From Acinetobacter brisouii CIP 110357 (GTDB lineage Bacteria; Pseudomonadota; Gammaproteobacteria; Pseudomonadales; Moraxellaceae), in assembly GCF_000488275.1 (NCBI RefSeq), contig NZ_KI530762.1, forward strand, positions 1,892,971 through 1,956,970: DNA of 64,000 bases, in the 5' to 3' direction. Of this stretch, positions 17,624-26,879 are shown piece after piece. The stretch's first letter is position 1. The number at the start of each line of letters is the position of its first letter. Below the pieces are notes generated by a model. It worked only from the letters and a program-made list of their open reading frames with translations, was not told the origin of the DNA and did not search any database. The position numbers and the translations under genes were made by a program.

Positions 17624-18418
17624 TTATTCCTGCATAAACACGAATGTCGCCATACGACCTGTTTTCGCATTGCGGCGATAGGAGAAATAATCATCGGTTT
17701 GGGTGTAGGTACATTGATCCCCACCCGACACCAAAGCTACACCATGCTGCTCTAAAATATAACGCGCAATCGCATACAGATCAGCATAATATTTCCCTGC
17801 CTGCTCGCCTGCTTTAAAGGCAAACTCTAACGGGTATTTTTCACAAAATGCCTGTTTGACTTCTGCGCCAATCTCAAAACAAGGCTGGCTAATACACGCA
17901 CCAAGCCATGCCCATGTGGGTTGGGTCTGCATGGTAGCAATGGTATTTTCAATAATTCCGCCTGCCAGACCACGCCAGCCCGCATGCAGATTTGCCACTT
18001 CAGTACCATCAGCATTACCTAAAACCACAGGCAAACAGTCTGCGGTCATCATCAAGATCGCATGCCCTTTTTGCTGGGTGACTAAACCATCCCCCACCAA
18101 CGGCTCAAAGTAGACTTGTTGATTGACTGTGTGGCAAATCGTGCTATGAGTTTGTGTCATCCACGTCAACTTGTTGACGCCATGTGGGGCAAACTCTTTC
18201 AATAATGCCATACGATGCTGCTGTACACGCACTGGATCATCCTGCACATGCAATGCCAGATTAAACCCTGACAGTTCGGCACGTTCACTGGAAAGGCTTT
18301 CTGGATGCTGAACATGAGTTTGCCCAACATACACACCTTGAGGTAAACCTTGAACAAATTGCATGACTAAATTCTCCGATTGCGGTGTAGCAAATACGAC
18401 CTGATTAGTAGGCTGCAT
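17624..18418 (-). CDS. pgeF: Peptidoglycan editing factor PgeF (YfiH/polyphenol oxidase family)
   Basis: The 264-residue protein has the family signatures TQTHSTICH, ILMMTADCLPVVL, VANLHAGWRGLAGGIIEN and CTYTQTDDYFSYRR, which supply the zinc/copper ligands (Cys and His). PgeF removes wrongly incorporated L-Ser from peptidoglycan precursors in E. coli; older annotations call it laccase. The start at 18418 (MQPTNQVVF) overlaps the rluD end by 14 bases; a longer frame inside rluD is less likely. The rluD-pgeF pair is conserved in Gammaproteobacteria, usually next to bamD as here. Confidence 0.93.
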   Translation of the reverse strand: MQPTNQVVFATPQSENLVMQFVQGLPQGVYVGQTHVQHPESLSSERAELSGFNLALHVQDDPVRVQQHRMALLKEFAPHGVNKLTWMTQTHSTICHTVNQQVYFEPLVGDGLVTQQKGHAILMMTADCLPVVLGNADGTEVANLHAGWRGLAGGIIENTIATMQTQPTWAWLGACISQPCFEIGAEVKQAFCEKYPLEFAFKAGEQAGKYYADLYAIARYILEQHGVALVSGGDQCTYTQTDDYFSYRRNAKTGRMATFVFMQE

Positions 18419-19466
18419 TTTCTTCGCGTAATACTTGTACCAGATTTTTAAAGTCTTCTGGCCACGGTGCTTCAAAAAGCATTTCTTCTTGCGTGCGTGG
18501 ATGAATCAAGCCCAGCTTTGCTGCATGTAAGGCTTGACGACGGAAACCACGTAGCGTCTCGGCTAAACGCTCTGAAGCTCCAGCAGGCACACGAACACGA
18601 CTCATATACACAGAATCGCCCACCAAACTATAGCCAATATAGGTAAAATGCACCCGAATCTGATGAGTACGACCTGTTTCAAGCTGTGCCTGTACACGGG
18701 TAAAGTTCTGGAAGCGCTCTTTCACATTATAATGCGTCACGGCATCACGCCCACCAGGCAGCACGGTCATTTTTACACGGTCAACAGGGTGACGTTTAAT
18801 CGGTTCATCAATCGTGCCACCTGCAATAATGTTGCCATACACCACAAGGTCATAGACACGATAGACTGACTTGTCACCGAGTTGCTTGGTCAATGAAAAC
18901 TGTGCTTCCAGATTTTTCGCAACTACCAGCAAACCACTGGTGTCTTTATCGATTCGATGTACCAGTCCTGCACGCGACAACTCTGCCGATTTTGGATAGT
19001 GATACAGTAAGGCATTGACCAGTGTTCCCGAGCCATTGCCCGCACCAGGATGCACCACCATACCAACGGGTTTATTAATGACAAGAATATCGTCATCTTC
19101 ATAAACAATATCTAAAGGAATATTTTCAGGCTGGTTGTGCGTTTGTACCTCAAGCTCAACATCAAGCGTGAGCAATTCATGCCCTTCACAGCGATATTTC
19201 GGTTTAATTTTGTTACCGTCAACCAGCAGATGCCCATCTTTCATCCATTGTTTGAGTTTTTCTCGTGAAAAATCAGCCCAAACGGTTGCTGCAACCTGAT
19301 CAATCCGCAGCCCAAGATATTGTTCATCCACCTGAAATTGCAACGATAAATGTGTTGCAGTTACGCTCGAAGTATGATTATCTGCATCCTCAGCATCTTC
19401 AAGTAAATTGAAATCTGTTTCAGTGGAATTAGAATGAGAAGATTGTGTTGAAGTCATTTGGCTCAT
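18405..19466 (-). CDS. rluD: 23S rRNA pseudouridine synthase RluD
   Basis: The 353-residue enzyme isomerises uridines 1911, 1915 and 1917 of 23S rRNA helix 69 (E. coli numbering). An N-terminal low-complexity stretch (1-38, Ser/Thr/Asp-rich) precedes an S4 RNA-binding domain (about 50-105) and the RluA-type catalytic domain with HRIDKDTSGLL, in which Asp173 is the catalytic aspartate, and LETGRTHQIRVHF. It is divergent from bamD and overlaps pgeF, the conserved order. The acidic tail before the S4 domain is longer than in E. coli. Confidence 0.95.
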   Translation of the reverse strand: MSQMTSTQSSHSNSTETDFNLLEDAEDADNHTSSVTATHLSLQFQVDEQYLGLRIDQVAATVWADFSREKLKQWMKDGHLLVDGNKIKPKYRCEGHELLTLDVELEVQTHNQPENIPLDIVYEDDDILVINKPVGMVVHPGAGNGSGTLVNALLYHYPKSAELSRAGLVHRIDKDTSGLLVVAKNLEAQFSLTKQLGDKSVYRVYDLVVYGNIIAGGTIDEPIKRHPVDRVKMTVLPGGRDAVTHYNVKERFQNFTRVQAQLETGRTHQIRVHFTYIGYSLVGDSVYMSRVRVPAGASERLAETLRGFRRQALHAAKLGLIHPRTQEEMLFEAPWPEDFKNLVQVLREENAAY

Positions 19467-19529
19467 TAAGACAATAATGGTTTAATAATGCCATTGTAGC
19501 TCATTGCCCGTATTAACTGAGGAATTTTT

Positions 19530-20645
19530 ATGTCGCTACCACGTTATAAAGTTACTATGCTTGTGCTTTGTTTAGGCATTGCTGGTACATTTGTGGGCTG
19601 TAGCAGCAATCCATCAAAAAAAGAAGTTGTCGATCTTGGACCACAAAATAGCGAACAAGCCTACTTTGATTCGGCTGAACAAGCGCTCAATAAAGGTCAA
19701 TATAATGAAGCGGCAAAAAATCTCCAAGCGATTGATACTTACTTTCCAACAGGCACACATGCTCAAAAAGCGCAGTTGGATTTAATTTATGTCAAATTCC
19801 AACAAAAAGACTATCCTGGAGTTGTCACAGCGGCTGATCGCTTTATTCGTTTAAACCCAGACCATCCAAATGTTGCTTATGCTTACTATGCACGTGGCGT
19901 TGCCAACATGGAACAAAATTATGATGGTCTTGTGCGTTATACTTCACTTAAGCAGTCACACCGTGATATCAACTACTTAAAATTGGCCTATCAGAACTTT
20001 GTTGATTTGATCCGTCGTTTCCCATCTAGCCAATATTCTGTCGATGCTGCACAGCGTATGAAATATATTGGTCAGGAACTGGCAGAACACGAAATGACCG
20101 CGGCTCGCTTCAACGTTGAACGTAAAGCATGGGTTGCTGCGATTGAACGTAGTCAATGGGTAGTTGAACATTATCCAAACACGCCACAAATTCCAGAAGC
20201 ATTAGCAACGATTGCCTACAGCTATAACCAGTTGGGTGATCAGCAAAGCGCTCAGCAATATACCAATGTGCTAAAACTAAATTATCCAAATTTAGTCAAA
20301 GCCAATGGCAGTGTGAACCTTGCAGCAGCACGTAAAGAAGGCAGCTGGTGGAACAAGGCGACTTTAGGTATTTTTGGTCGTAGCTCAGAAAACAATGTGC
20401 GTGAGCAGAAAGCTAGCCATGATAATGCTACAGAAGAAAAACGTAGCTGGACCAATCGTCTAAGCTTCGGCATGCTCGACAAACCTGAAACAGAAGCGAC
20501 TGCGACGCCGACTACTGCAACACCTTCGCCAGTGATCGCTTCTGAACCTGTTGCAACGCCTGTTAGCAATTCAAATGAAAAACCAAAACGCAGTTGGACA
20601 AACCGCTTAAGTTTTGGCTTGCTCGACAAACCTGAAAGCAACTAA
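19530..20645 (+). CDS. bamD: Outer-membrane assembly factor BamD with C-terminal repeat extension
   Basis: The 371-residue lipoprotein has a signal peptide ending in TFVGC (Cys24) and TPR-like repeats (about 40-265) typical for BamD, the essential BAM-complex subunit that helps BamA insert outer-membrane proteins. E. coli BamD has about 245 residues; here about 105 residues follow. The tail holds two near-identical units RSWTNRLSFG[ML]LDKPE (about residues 308-325 and 350-367), a diverged third one (GSWWNKATLGIFG) and a Thr/Pro/Ala linker between. The tail is probably periplasmic and of unknown role. Divergent from rluD; terminator downstream. Confidence 0.94.
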   Translation: MSLPRYKVTMLVLCLGIAGTFVGCSSNPSKKEVVDLGPQNSEQAYFDSAEQALNKGQYNEAAKNLQAIDTYFPTGTHAQKAQLDLIYVKFQQKDYPGVVTAADRFIRLNPDHPNVAYAYYARGVANMEQNYDGLVRYTSLKQSHRDINYLKLAYQNFVDLIRRFPSSQYSVDAAQRMKYIGQELAEHEMTAARFNVERKAWVAAIERSQWVVEHYPNTPQIPEALATIAYSYNQLGDQQSAQQYTNVLKLNYPNLVKANGSVNLAAARKEGSWWNKATLGIFGRSSENNVREQKASHDNATEEKRSWTNRLSFGMLDKPETEATATPTTATPSPVIASEPVATPVSNSNEKPKRSWTNRLSFGLLDKPESN

Positions 20646-20661
20646 TTCAATCACCTCTTAA

Positions 20662-20690
20662 TAAAAGGCAAGCCATATGCTTGCCTTTTA
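20662..20690 (+). terminator. Intrinsic terminator after bamD
   Basis: AAAAGGCAAGC and GCTTGCCTTTT form an 11-base stem around CATAT, ending in a short T-run. Confidence 0.75.
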
Positions 20691-20755
20691 TATTTTGTGT
20701 ACCTTGAAAATTTGTTACACTGGTCAGCCAGCATTGTATTTGTACATCCCTGATT

Positions 20756-22612
20756 ATGGCGATTCCACAACAGACCATTGACCAAATTCTTGACCGTACA
20801 GATCTCGTCGATCTGATCAGTCAACGTGTCAAACTAAAAAAAACGGGACGTACATACTCTGGCTGTTGCCCATTTCATCAGGAAAAAAGCCCGTCTTTTC
20901 ACGTCTATAGAGACAAACAGTATTATCATTGCTTTGGTTGCCAAGCTAATGGGAATGCCATTAAATTCTTAATGGACATCGACAACCGCAGTTTTATCGA
21001 TGTCATGAAAGACTTAGCCAGTCAGACAGGCATCGAACTTCCGAAAGACAATCAGGATAGTAAAAAACTTACCTATAAAAAAACAATTACGCCAGCACCA
21101 AGCATCAGTACTCCACCTGTTGCTCCCGCACCTACACCAGACCATATTCAGGACTTTGAACCCTACCCATTCCCACAGGATGATCCGTTTTTATTTGCAG
21201 ACCAGCAGTTTACCGAGATTACCCAAGAAGGGAATTTGTATGATTTACTGGAAAATATTACCCAGTTTTATCAGCAGCAACTCCCCAAAAGTGCCTCTGC
21301 ACAACGTTATTTTAAACAGCGCGGTTTAAGTCCTACAACCATTCAAGACTGGCGTTTGGGTTATGCACCCGAAGACTGGCAGCATCTGGAACAAGCATTT
21401 CCTCAAGATATTGATGGTTTAAAACAACTCGGTCTGATTCGCACCAGTGACAGCGGACGAGACTTTGACTTATTGCGTGATCGGGTGATTTTCCCGATTC
21501 GTGATCCGAAAGGTCGTGTTGTCGGTTTTGGTGGTCGTGCGCTAAATGATGAAATTAAACCCAAATACATCAACTCACCTGATTCTGAAGTCTTCCATAA
21601 AAACCAGTTGCTCTATGGGCTGTATGAAGGCACCAAATTTAAAGCCCAAGACTGGCTATTGGTCGAAGGTTATATGGATGTAATTGCCTTACATCAGGCA
21701 GGTATACATGGTGCCGTCGCGACACTCGGAACCGCCAGTAACACCGAACACCTCAACATTTTATTCAAACGCAATCATCGGATTACCATCGCTTTTGACG
21801 GCGATAGCGCAGGACAAAAAGCTGCACAGCGCACCTTAGAAATAGCCCTGCCCCTTCTCAATGATGGTCGCGAACTGAAATTCTTTATTTTACCCAATGA
21901 CCATGACCCTGACTCTTTAATTCGCCAAGAAGGTGTAGAGAAATTCCAGCAGCTCTGGCAACAAGCACCGTTGCTGTCTGATTTTTTATTTGCTCTGCTG
22001 ACCCAGCAGCACGATGTCAGTACACCCGAAGGAAAAAGTCAGGTGATGGGCGAACTGAAAAATATGACGCAATTACTGCCACCACAAGGCTCTTATCGTT
22101 ATTTGCTCAATCAGGCTTTTCGGGAAAAACTGGGGCTAGGTAAACGCTTCACTCCTAAAATCAGCCATGATGCTTCACTCTCTTTCAATATTCGCACGCG
22201 TGATGAAGACTTTGCAGTTGCCTTGCTCATGAGTAATCCGTTTTTATATACACACTTTGAGCAATTACGCGCCTATATTCAGCAAGATGACTTATTGGCA
22301 GAAATTCTAGCGGTTCTCGATCAGGTCTTTGACAAACTGCCTGAAGATCAGGAGCGCGCAATTTATTATGTTTTAGGCGCTTGCTATGCGTATCGAAATG
22401 AAATTGCCGAATTATTACAACGCACCAACGTTTTAGATATTTTAAATTCGCCAGAACAGGCTTTTAATTTTGCCAAAGAAAATGCTTTAGCTTTACAAGA
22501 AAAGTTGCTGCGACAGCGTATGAAACGCCCTGCATCATTACAGGAATCGCAAAATTTACGAATGCAACTCAATGAACTGACCAAGAAAATCAGTTTAAGA
22601 TTATTACACTAA
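20756..22612 (+). CDS. dnaG: DNA primase
   Basis: The 618-residue primase makes RNA primers at the replication fork. Its zinc-binding domain shows C38, H41, C59 and C62 (CPFHQEKSPSF...YHCFGC). The RNA-polymerase/TOPRIM core follows, with LLVEGYMDVIAL, ATLGTASNTEHL and IAFDGDSAGQKAAQR (about 300-365). The C-terminal region (about 480-618) is the DnaB-interacting helicase-binding domain. A Pro-rich linker (about 110-130) lies after the zinc domain. Unlike in E. coli it is not in an rpsU-dnaG-rpoD operon; rpoD is 13.6 kb away. Confidence 0.96.
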   Translation: MAIPQQTIDQILDRTDLVDLISQRVKLKKTGRTYSGCCPFHQEKSPSFHVYRDKQYYHCFGCQANGNAIKFLMDIDNRSFIDVMKDLASQTGIELPKDNQDSKKLTYKKTITPAPSISTPPVAPAPTPDHIQDFEPYPFPQDDPFLFADQQFTEITQEGNLYDLLENITQFYQQQLPKSASAQRYFKQRGLSPTTIQDWRLGYAPEDWQHLEQAFPQDIDGLKQLGLIRTSDSGRDFDLLRDRVIFPIRDPKGRVVGFGGRALNDEIKPKYINSPDSEVFHKNQLLYGLYEGTKFKAQDWLLVEGYMDVIALHQAGIHGAVATLGTASNTEHLNILFKRNHRITIAFDGDSAGQKAAQRTLEIALPLLNDGRELKFFILPNDHDPDSLIRQEGVEKFQQLWQQAPLLSDFLFALLTQQHDVSTPEGKSQVMGELKNMTQLLPPQGSYRYLLNQAFREKLGLGKRFTPKISHDASLSFNIRTRDEDFAVALLMSNPFLYTHFEQLRAYIQQDDLLAEILAVLDQVFDKLPEDQERAIYYVLGACYAYRNEIAELLQRTNVLDILNSPEQAFNFAKENALALQEKLLRQRMKRPASLQESQNLRMQLNELTKKISLRLLH

Positions 22613-22619
22613 TCAAAAC

Positions 22620-22647
22620 AGCAGGTGGAATTTATCTCACCTGCTTT
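22620..22647. terminator. Hairpin between dnaG and the convergent small gene
   Basis: AGCAGGTG and CACCTGCT form an 8-base stem around a 10-base loop, with a short T-run on both strands. It probably works as a shared bidirectional terminator. Confidence 0.55.
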
Positions 22648-22659
22648 GCATCACAACAA

Positions 22660-22893
22660 TTAATTAAAAAATAAATGCTGATAAGCAGATTGAAAACACT
22701 TATGTACGCCAAGCTGCTGTAATTGTTGCTGGCGTGTCTGGGCATTTTCAAATTCACCATCAAAGACCCCAATCGAGATACTTTTTAAATCAGGGCAATA
22801 CTGTGCAATTTGGCGCTTACCAAACTGCCACGGATGTAAACATACCTGTGGTAACCGAATATGTGACGATGCAGAACTCATACGATATTTCAT
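22660..22893 (-). CDS. Small hypothetical protein
   Basis: The 77-residue frame is preceded by a strong AGGAG ribosome site at the ideal distance from its ATG, and TATACT, a fair -10 box, lies about 80 bases further upstream on the same strand. The product is soluble and mildly basic with two cysteines, without signal peptide or membrane segment, and ends in FFN. I recognise no family. The translation signals make it more than a chance frame. Confidence 0.55.
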   Translation of the reverse strand: MKYRMSSASSHIRLPQVCLHPWQFGKRQIAQYCPDLKSISIGVFDGEFENAQTRQQQLQQLGVHKCFQSAYQHLFFN

Positions 22894-23115
22894 GTCAATC
22901 TCCTACCGCTAAAAATGAAATGCGAGCAGTGAAAATCAACCAATATCCTTTTCGGAGATTTTACAGCGGAGACAGTATAATGCTTCTAAAGCCTAATAGA
23001 ACAATGTTAAAATTTCTCAGTATCAGTTAAAAAATACACGACTTGACAACCAAGTACGCGTTAATCTTTTGAAGAATAATCATTATTTTTTTAATATCTG
23101 AATGGTTTCAAGCAA

Positions 23116-23131
23116 ATGACTTTATAGTCAT
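23116..23131 (-). terminator. Possible terminator of hemA
   Basis: ATGACT-TTAT-AGTCAT is a perfect hairpin 44 bases after the hemA stop; on the minus strand TTTG follows, so the T-run is poor. It is the only candidate terminator in the 281-base gap (22894-23174), which otherwise shows no gene. Confidence 0.35.
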
Positions 23132-23174
23132 CAAATCTAAAATATTGCACACTCACGATGCAGAACACAAAAAA

Positions 23175-24458
23175 CTAACTTTTGGGTTTTCGGCGATGCT
23201 GCAACACACGGTGTAAATGATCTTGAATCCATTCCAAATATTCAGGATCTTCAGTTTGAGCAGCTTCACGCAACAACATAGAGGTCGGGTGAAGTAGTTT
23301 ATGTGTTAAACGATGTGCAAGTTCCTGAATCACTTTTTCAGGTGTTTCACCTTCTTTTAAGCATTGCAAAGCATGCTCAACTTCCTCTTGTTGCATCTGC
23401 TGTCCAGCTTCACGATAAGCACAAATTGAATGCCCTGCTTGCTTGACTTTTTCTTGAGTAAGTAACTGAGTTGCCAGCTGATTGACCATGACTTCAGCTT
23501 CAACCGCCGCTTGACGGCGCTGAGCCAGATTTTCATCAATCACGCTTTGTAAATCATCAACACCGTATAAATACACACCATCCAAACTTTCAACTTTTGG
23601 GTCTATATCGCGAGGAACAGCCAAATCCACCAGCAACATTTGCTGATAACGGCGCTTCTTTAAGGCTGCTTTGACATCCTGATAAGCAATGACTTGATGC
23701 AAACTGCCTGTACAGCTTGAAATCACATCGGCACGATGCAAATGCTGTGACAGTTCTTCAAATGGAATAATTTCAACTTCTACAAATGGTGTAATTTCAT
23801 TGGCGAGCTTTTCAGCACGCTCGCGACCGCGGTTACAGATCAGGATTTTTGCCACACCTAGATCTGCCATATGCTTTGCAACAAGGCTGTTCATTTCCCC
23901 TGCTGCAACCATGAGCACCACCAGTTTTTCAGGATGGCTAAAAACTTGCTGTGCTAACTGAGCTACAGCATACCCCATAGATACAGCATGACTGCCGACG
24001 GCGGTTTCTGAGCGCACACGTTTAGCAGCATAGAACGCATATTCGAAGACACGGTTTAAATTTCCCGACACCGTGCCCGATTCTTTAGCTAGCGACAATG
24101 CCGATTTTACCTGCCCCAAAATTTGGGGTTCACCAAGCATCAGTGAATCAAGGCCGCTCGCAACCCGCATCAGGTGAGAAACTGCCTGAATATCCTCATA
24201 GCGATATACATGATTAAACAATTGGTTAACATCAATACCATTGGCTTGAGCGAGCCAATTTAATAGCATATCTGCTTCATCAGTCATCGCATAGACTTCT
24301 GTACGATTACAGGTTGACACCACCACTAAGTCATTGAATTGACTCTGATGACTTTGTTCAGTCAATAAAGTACGCAGTCGTTCTGCATTGAACGCAACAC
24401 GTTCACGCAACTCAACTGAGGCTGTTTGATGGTTGACACCTAAAGCAATGAACGCCAT
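23175..24458 (-). CDS. hemA: Glutamyl-tRNA reductase
   Basis: The 427-residue enzyme makes glutamate-1-semialdehyde from glutamyl-tRNA and NADPH, the first step of tetrapyrrole synthesis. The catalytic cysteine is Cys50 in [26 protein letters not shown] (tRNA and active-site region), the Rossmann domain with [13 protein letters not shown], and [11 protein letters not shown] follow; the C-terminal dimerisation helices are complete. It is divergent from the TPR-lolB-ispE-prs block, an order conserved in many Gammaproteobacteria. Confidence 0.96.
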   Translation of the reverse strand: MAFIALGVNHQTASVELRERVAFNAERLRTLLTEQSHQSQFNDLVVVSTCNRTEVYAMTDEADMLLNWLAQANGIDVNQLFNHVYRYEDIQAVSHLMRVASGLDSLMLGEPQILGQVKSALSLAKESGTVSGNLNRVFEYAFYAAKRVRSETAVGSHAVSMGYAVAQLAQQVFSHPEKLVVLMVAAGEMNSLVAKHMADLGVAKILICNRGRERAEKLANEITPFVEVEIIPFEELSQHLHRADVISSCTGSLHQVIAYQDVKAALKKRRYQQMLLVDLAVPRDIDPKVESLDGVYLYGVDDLQSVIDENLAQRRQAAVEAEVMVNQLATQLLTQEKVKQAGHSICAYREAGQQMQQEEVEHALQCLKEGETPEKVIQELAHRLTHKLLHPTSMLLREAAQTEDPEYLEWIQDHLHRVLQHRRKPKS

Positions 24459-24575
24459 GTCAGATCATCATTTCACTAAAATTATGCATGTGTTATTGTG
24501 CATCATCGGTGTCATAATAAGCATAAATATTTGGATAAAGAAATTTTGCAGCAAACAATTCGCCAACAATCATGT

Positions 24576-26282
24576 ATGTTGATACGACGCTATTCTAGCA
24601 CAATCTTATTGCTAGGAAGCATCACCTTATGTGCCTATAATTACACTTACGCGCAAAATACAGTGGCACACTATAATCCACTTCCGTTACAACAAACCAT
24701 GATTGCAGAATTTGCTTTGCAATATCAACAAACTGCCACAGCATTACACAACTATACAGTTCTGGCAATTCATAACAGTTCCACCGCAGTTAAACAACGT
24801 GCGCTCGACATCGCGCTTGATGAAAATGACTTGCCCTCTGCACTCGATATTGCGACACACTGGGTCAATCAAGACCCAACAGATGTACCTGCTCTATTCT
24901 ATTTAGCACACATTGCACTAAAAACACATAAATATGAGTTAACAGCTCAAACACTTGATAAAATTTTAAACATCGACCCCGATGCCGATCTGGCTGAAAT
25001 TGTTGCGGGGATTGCACCAGATTCACAAGAAGATCGAACCACGTTGCTCAAAACTTTACGCAGTAGTAAAGCCCGAAGTAATCCATCCATTTTGGTCATG
25101 ATTGCAAGCTTGGAAGCTCAAGATAACCAATTAGATCAAGCGTTAAAAGACATCCAGCGTGCTTTGCGTAAACGCCAAAATGTCACCAGTTTTATTTTAC
25201 TTAAAGCAAATATCCTGGATGCATCGGGTAATCAGGATGCCACCATAAAATGGTATGCGAAATCGAGTCGTCAGCATCCTTACAATCTGGAAGTACGTCT
25301 TGCTGAAGCAAAATATCTAATCAAGATTGGTCAATCTGAACTTGGCTTAAAAAAGCTTGAAAGTGTTATTCGTAAATGGCCTTCTGCCGATGAACCTATT
25401 TTTATTGCAGGCTTAACCAGTATTGACTTAAAACGTTATGATCAAGCTGAAGGTTTCTTATTGCAACTTAAAAATTCTTCACAATATCAAAATGATGCAT
25501 ATTATTACCTCGCGATTAATGCTGAGCGTAAACAGCATTATGAAACGGCAAAAGCCTATTATCGCCTAGTCGATGGCAGCCTATACACGGTATCACGCCG
25601 AAGCCTCGTCACCATTTATGATAAAGAAAATAAGCTCAGCGATGCATTACGCTTTTTGACACAAGAACGAGTCAATTATCCGCAACACGCCAGTTTTTTA
25701 TATCAACTGCAAGCAGAAATCCTGAAGAAACTTAACCATAAACTGGCAGCGATTGAACTGCTCGATGAAGCAATTCACAATTTGCCCGATGATCCTGATT
25801 TGATTTACGCACAAGTCTTATTGCTTGATCCTTATCAGGATAAAGACCGTTTAGAACAAGATTTAAACAAGTTACTGAGTATTGAACCCAATAGCCCTAC
25901 ATATCTGAATGCCTATGCCTATACACTGGCATTACAAAACCGCCGCTTGGGCGATGCACGCAAATATGTCGAACATGCTTTGGAGTACGCACCCGATCAA
26001 GCCTCCATTCTCGACACTTATGGCCTCATTACCTTTTTACAAAATGATCTTGCCACTGCGATCCCTGCCTTAGAAAATGCCTACCTGCTCAATGAAAATG
26101 TAGGTACAGGCGTTCGCCTAGCCAAGGCATTATATTTACGAGGGAACATGCAGAAATTTGCAGATTTGCTACAAGAACTCAAACAAAAACATCCGAACAA
26201 TCCACAAGTAATTCAATTAAATTCCTTGTTATTATCACAACAGCAAAAAATGAGTTTAGTTCACCATGCATCTGTTCACTAA
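24576..26282 (+). CDS. Exported tetratricopeptide-repeat protein
   Basis: From the ATG at 24576 the protein has 568 residues and opens with a signal peptide (MLIRRYSSTILLLGSITLCAYNYTYA); an upstream start at 24498 would bury the signal in a 26-residue extension. The rest is built of TPR units, for example ALFYLAHIALKTHKYELTAQTLDKIL, ASLEAQDNQLDQALKDIQRAL and LDTYGLITFLQNDLATAIPALENAY. Such proteins act as scaffolds in the periplasm or at the outer membrane. It sits between hemA (divergent) and lolB, whose start lies inside its last 17 bases, so it may act in lipoprotein or envelope assembly (inference). Confidence 0.88.
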   Translation: MLIRRYSSTILLLGSITLCAYNYTYAQNTVAHYNPLPLQQTMIAEFALQYQQTATALHNYTVLAIHNSSTAVKQRALDIALDENDLPSALDIATHWVNQDPTDVPALFYLAHIALKTHKYELTAQTLDKILNIDPDADLAEIVAGIAPDSQEDRTTLLKTLRSSKARSNPSILVMIASLEAQDNQLDQALKDIQRALRKRQNVTSFILLKANILDASGNQDATIKWYAKSSRQHPYNLEVRLAEAKYLIKIGQSELGLKKLESVIRKWPSADEPIFIAGLTSIDLKRYDQAEGFLLQLKNSSQYQNDAYYYLAINAERKQHYETAKAYYRLVDGSLYTVSRRSLVTIYDKENKLSDALRFLTQERVNYPQHASFLYQLQAEILKKLNHKLAAIELLDEAIHNLPDDPDLIYAQVLLLDPYQDKDRLEQDLNKLLSIEPNSPTYLNAYAYTLALQNRRLGDARKYVEHALEYAPDQASILDTYGLITFLQNDLATAIPALENAYLLNENVGTGVRLAKALYLRGNMQKFADLLQELKQKHPNNPQVIQLNSLLLSQQQKMSLVHHASVH

Positions 26283-26865
26283 AATTGGTTTAGGACTACT
26301 GACTAGCAGTAGTTTAATTTTGACAGGCTGTCAGCAGTACAGAAAGCCCCAAGCGATGACCAATCAGCTGCCTACAACCAATACAATCGCACCGATACAA
26401 GAAACCAATTTTTCTCTGCAAGGTAAAATTGGAGTGCGTACACCAAAACAATCTGGCAGTGCTTTTTTTACATGGGAACAACAGCAGGACAATTTTAACA
26501 TTGAGCTAAGTGGCGCACTGGGTATGGGCAAAACCCATATTCAAGGAATACCAGGACAAGTCACCCTCAATAGTGCAAAAACAGGCTTGATTCATGCAGA
26601 AACACCAGAAGAGCTTTTAGAAAAAGCGACCGGCTGGCAAGCTCCTATTACCGATTTGGTTCACTGGATTTTAGCGCAGCCCGCAACAGCTTCAGTTCAA
26701 ATCGAAAAAGACCGACAGCAGCGCCCAACTCAATTTATTGAAGATGGCTGGATTGTCCATCTCAGTTACAACAACGCTGCAACCCTACCTAACAAATTAA
26801 TTTTAAAACAACAGCTTGATGATGGTCAGGAAAATCGTATTACAATGATCATTCAAGACCGCTAA
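26266..26865 (+). CDS. lolB: Outer-membrane lipoprotein receptor LolB
   Basis: The 199-residue lipoprotein takes lipoproteins from LolA and inserts them into the outer membrane. The signal peptide ends at LTGC (Cys22). The LolB beta-fold core shows NFSLQGKIGVRTPKQSGSAFFTWEQQQDNFNIELSGALGMGKTHI and the conserved WILAQPA segment. It overlaps the TPR gene by 17 bases and is followed 14 bases later by ispE, the standard gammaproteobacterial order. The partner LolA is encoded at 48173-48868. Confidence 0.93.
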   Translation: MHLFTKIGLGLLTSSSLILTGCQQYRKPQAMTNQLPTTNTIAPIQETNFSLQGKIGVRTPKQSGSAFFTWEQQQDNFNIELSGALGMGKTHIQGIPGQVTLNSAKTGLIHAETPEELLEKATGWQAPITDLVHWILAQPATASVQIEKDRQQRPTQFIEDGWIVHLSYNNAATLPNKLILKQQLDDGQENRITMIIQDR

Positions 26866-26879
26866 CTAGATTCCAATTT

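Noticed and set aside
23043..23066. TTGACA at 23043 as a promoter
   Set aside because: No -10 box at proper spacing and no plus-strand gene follows before the hemA end.
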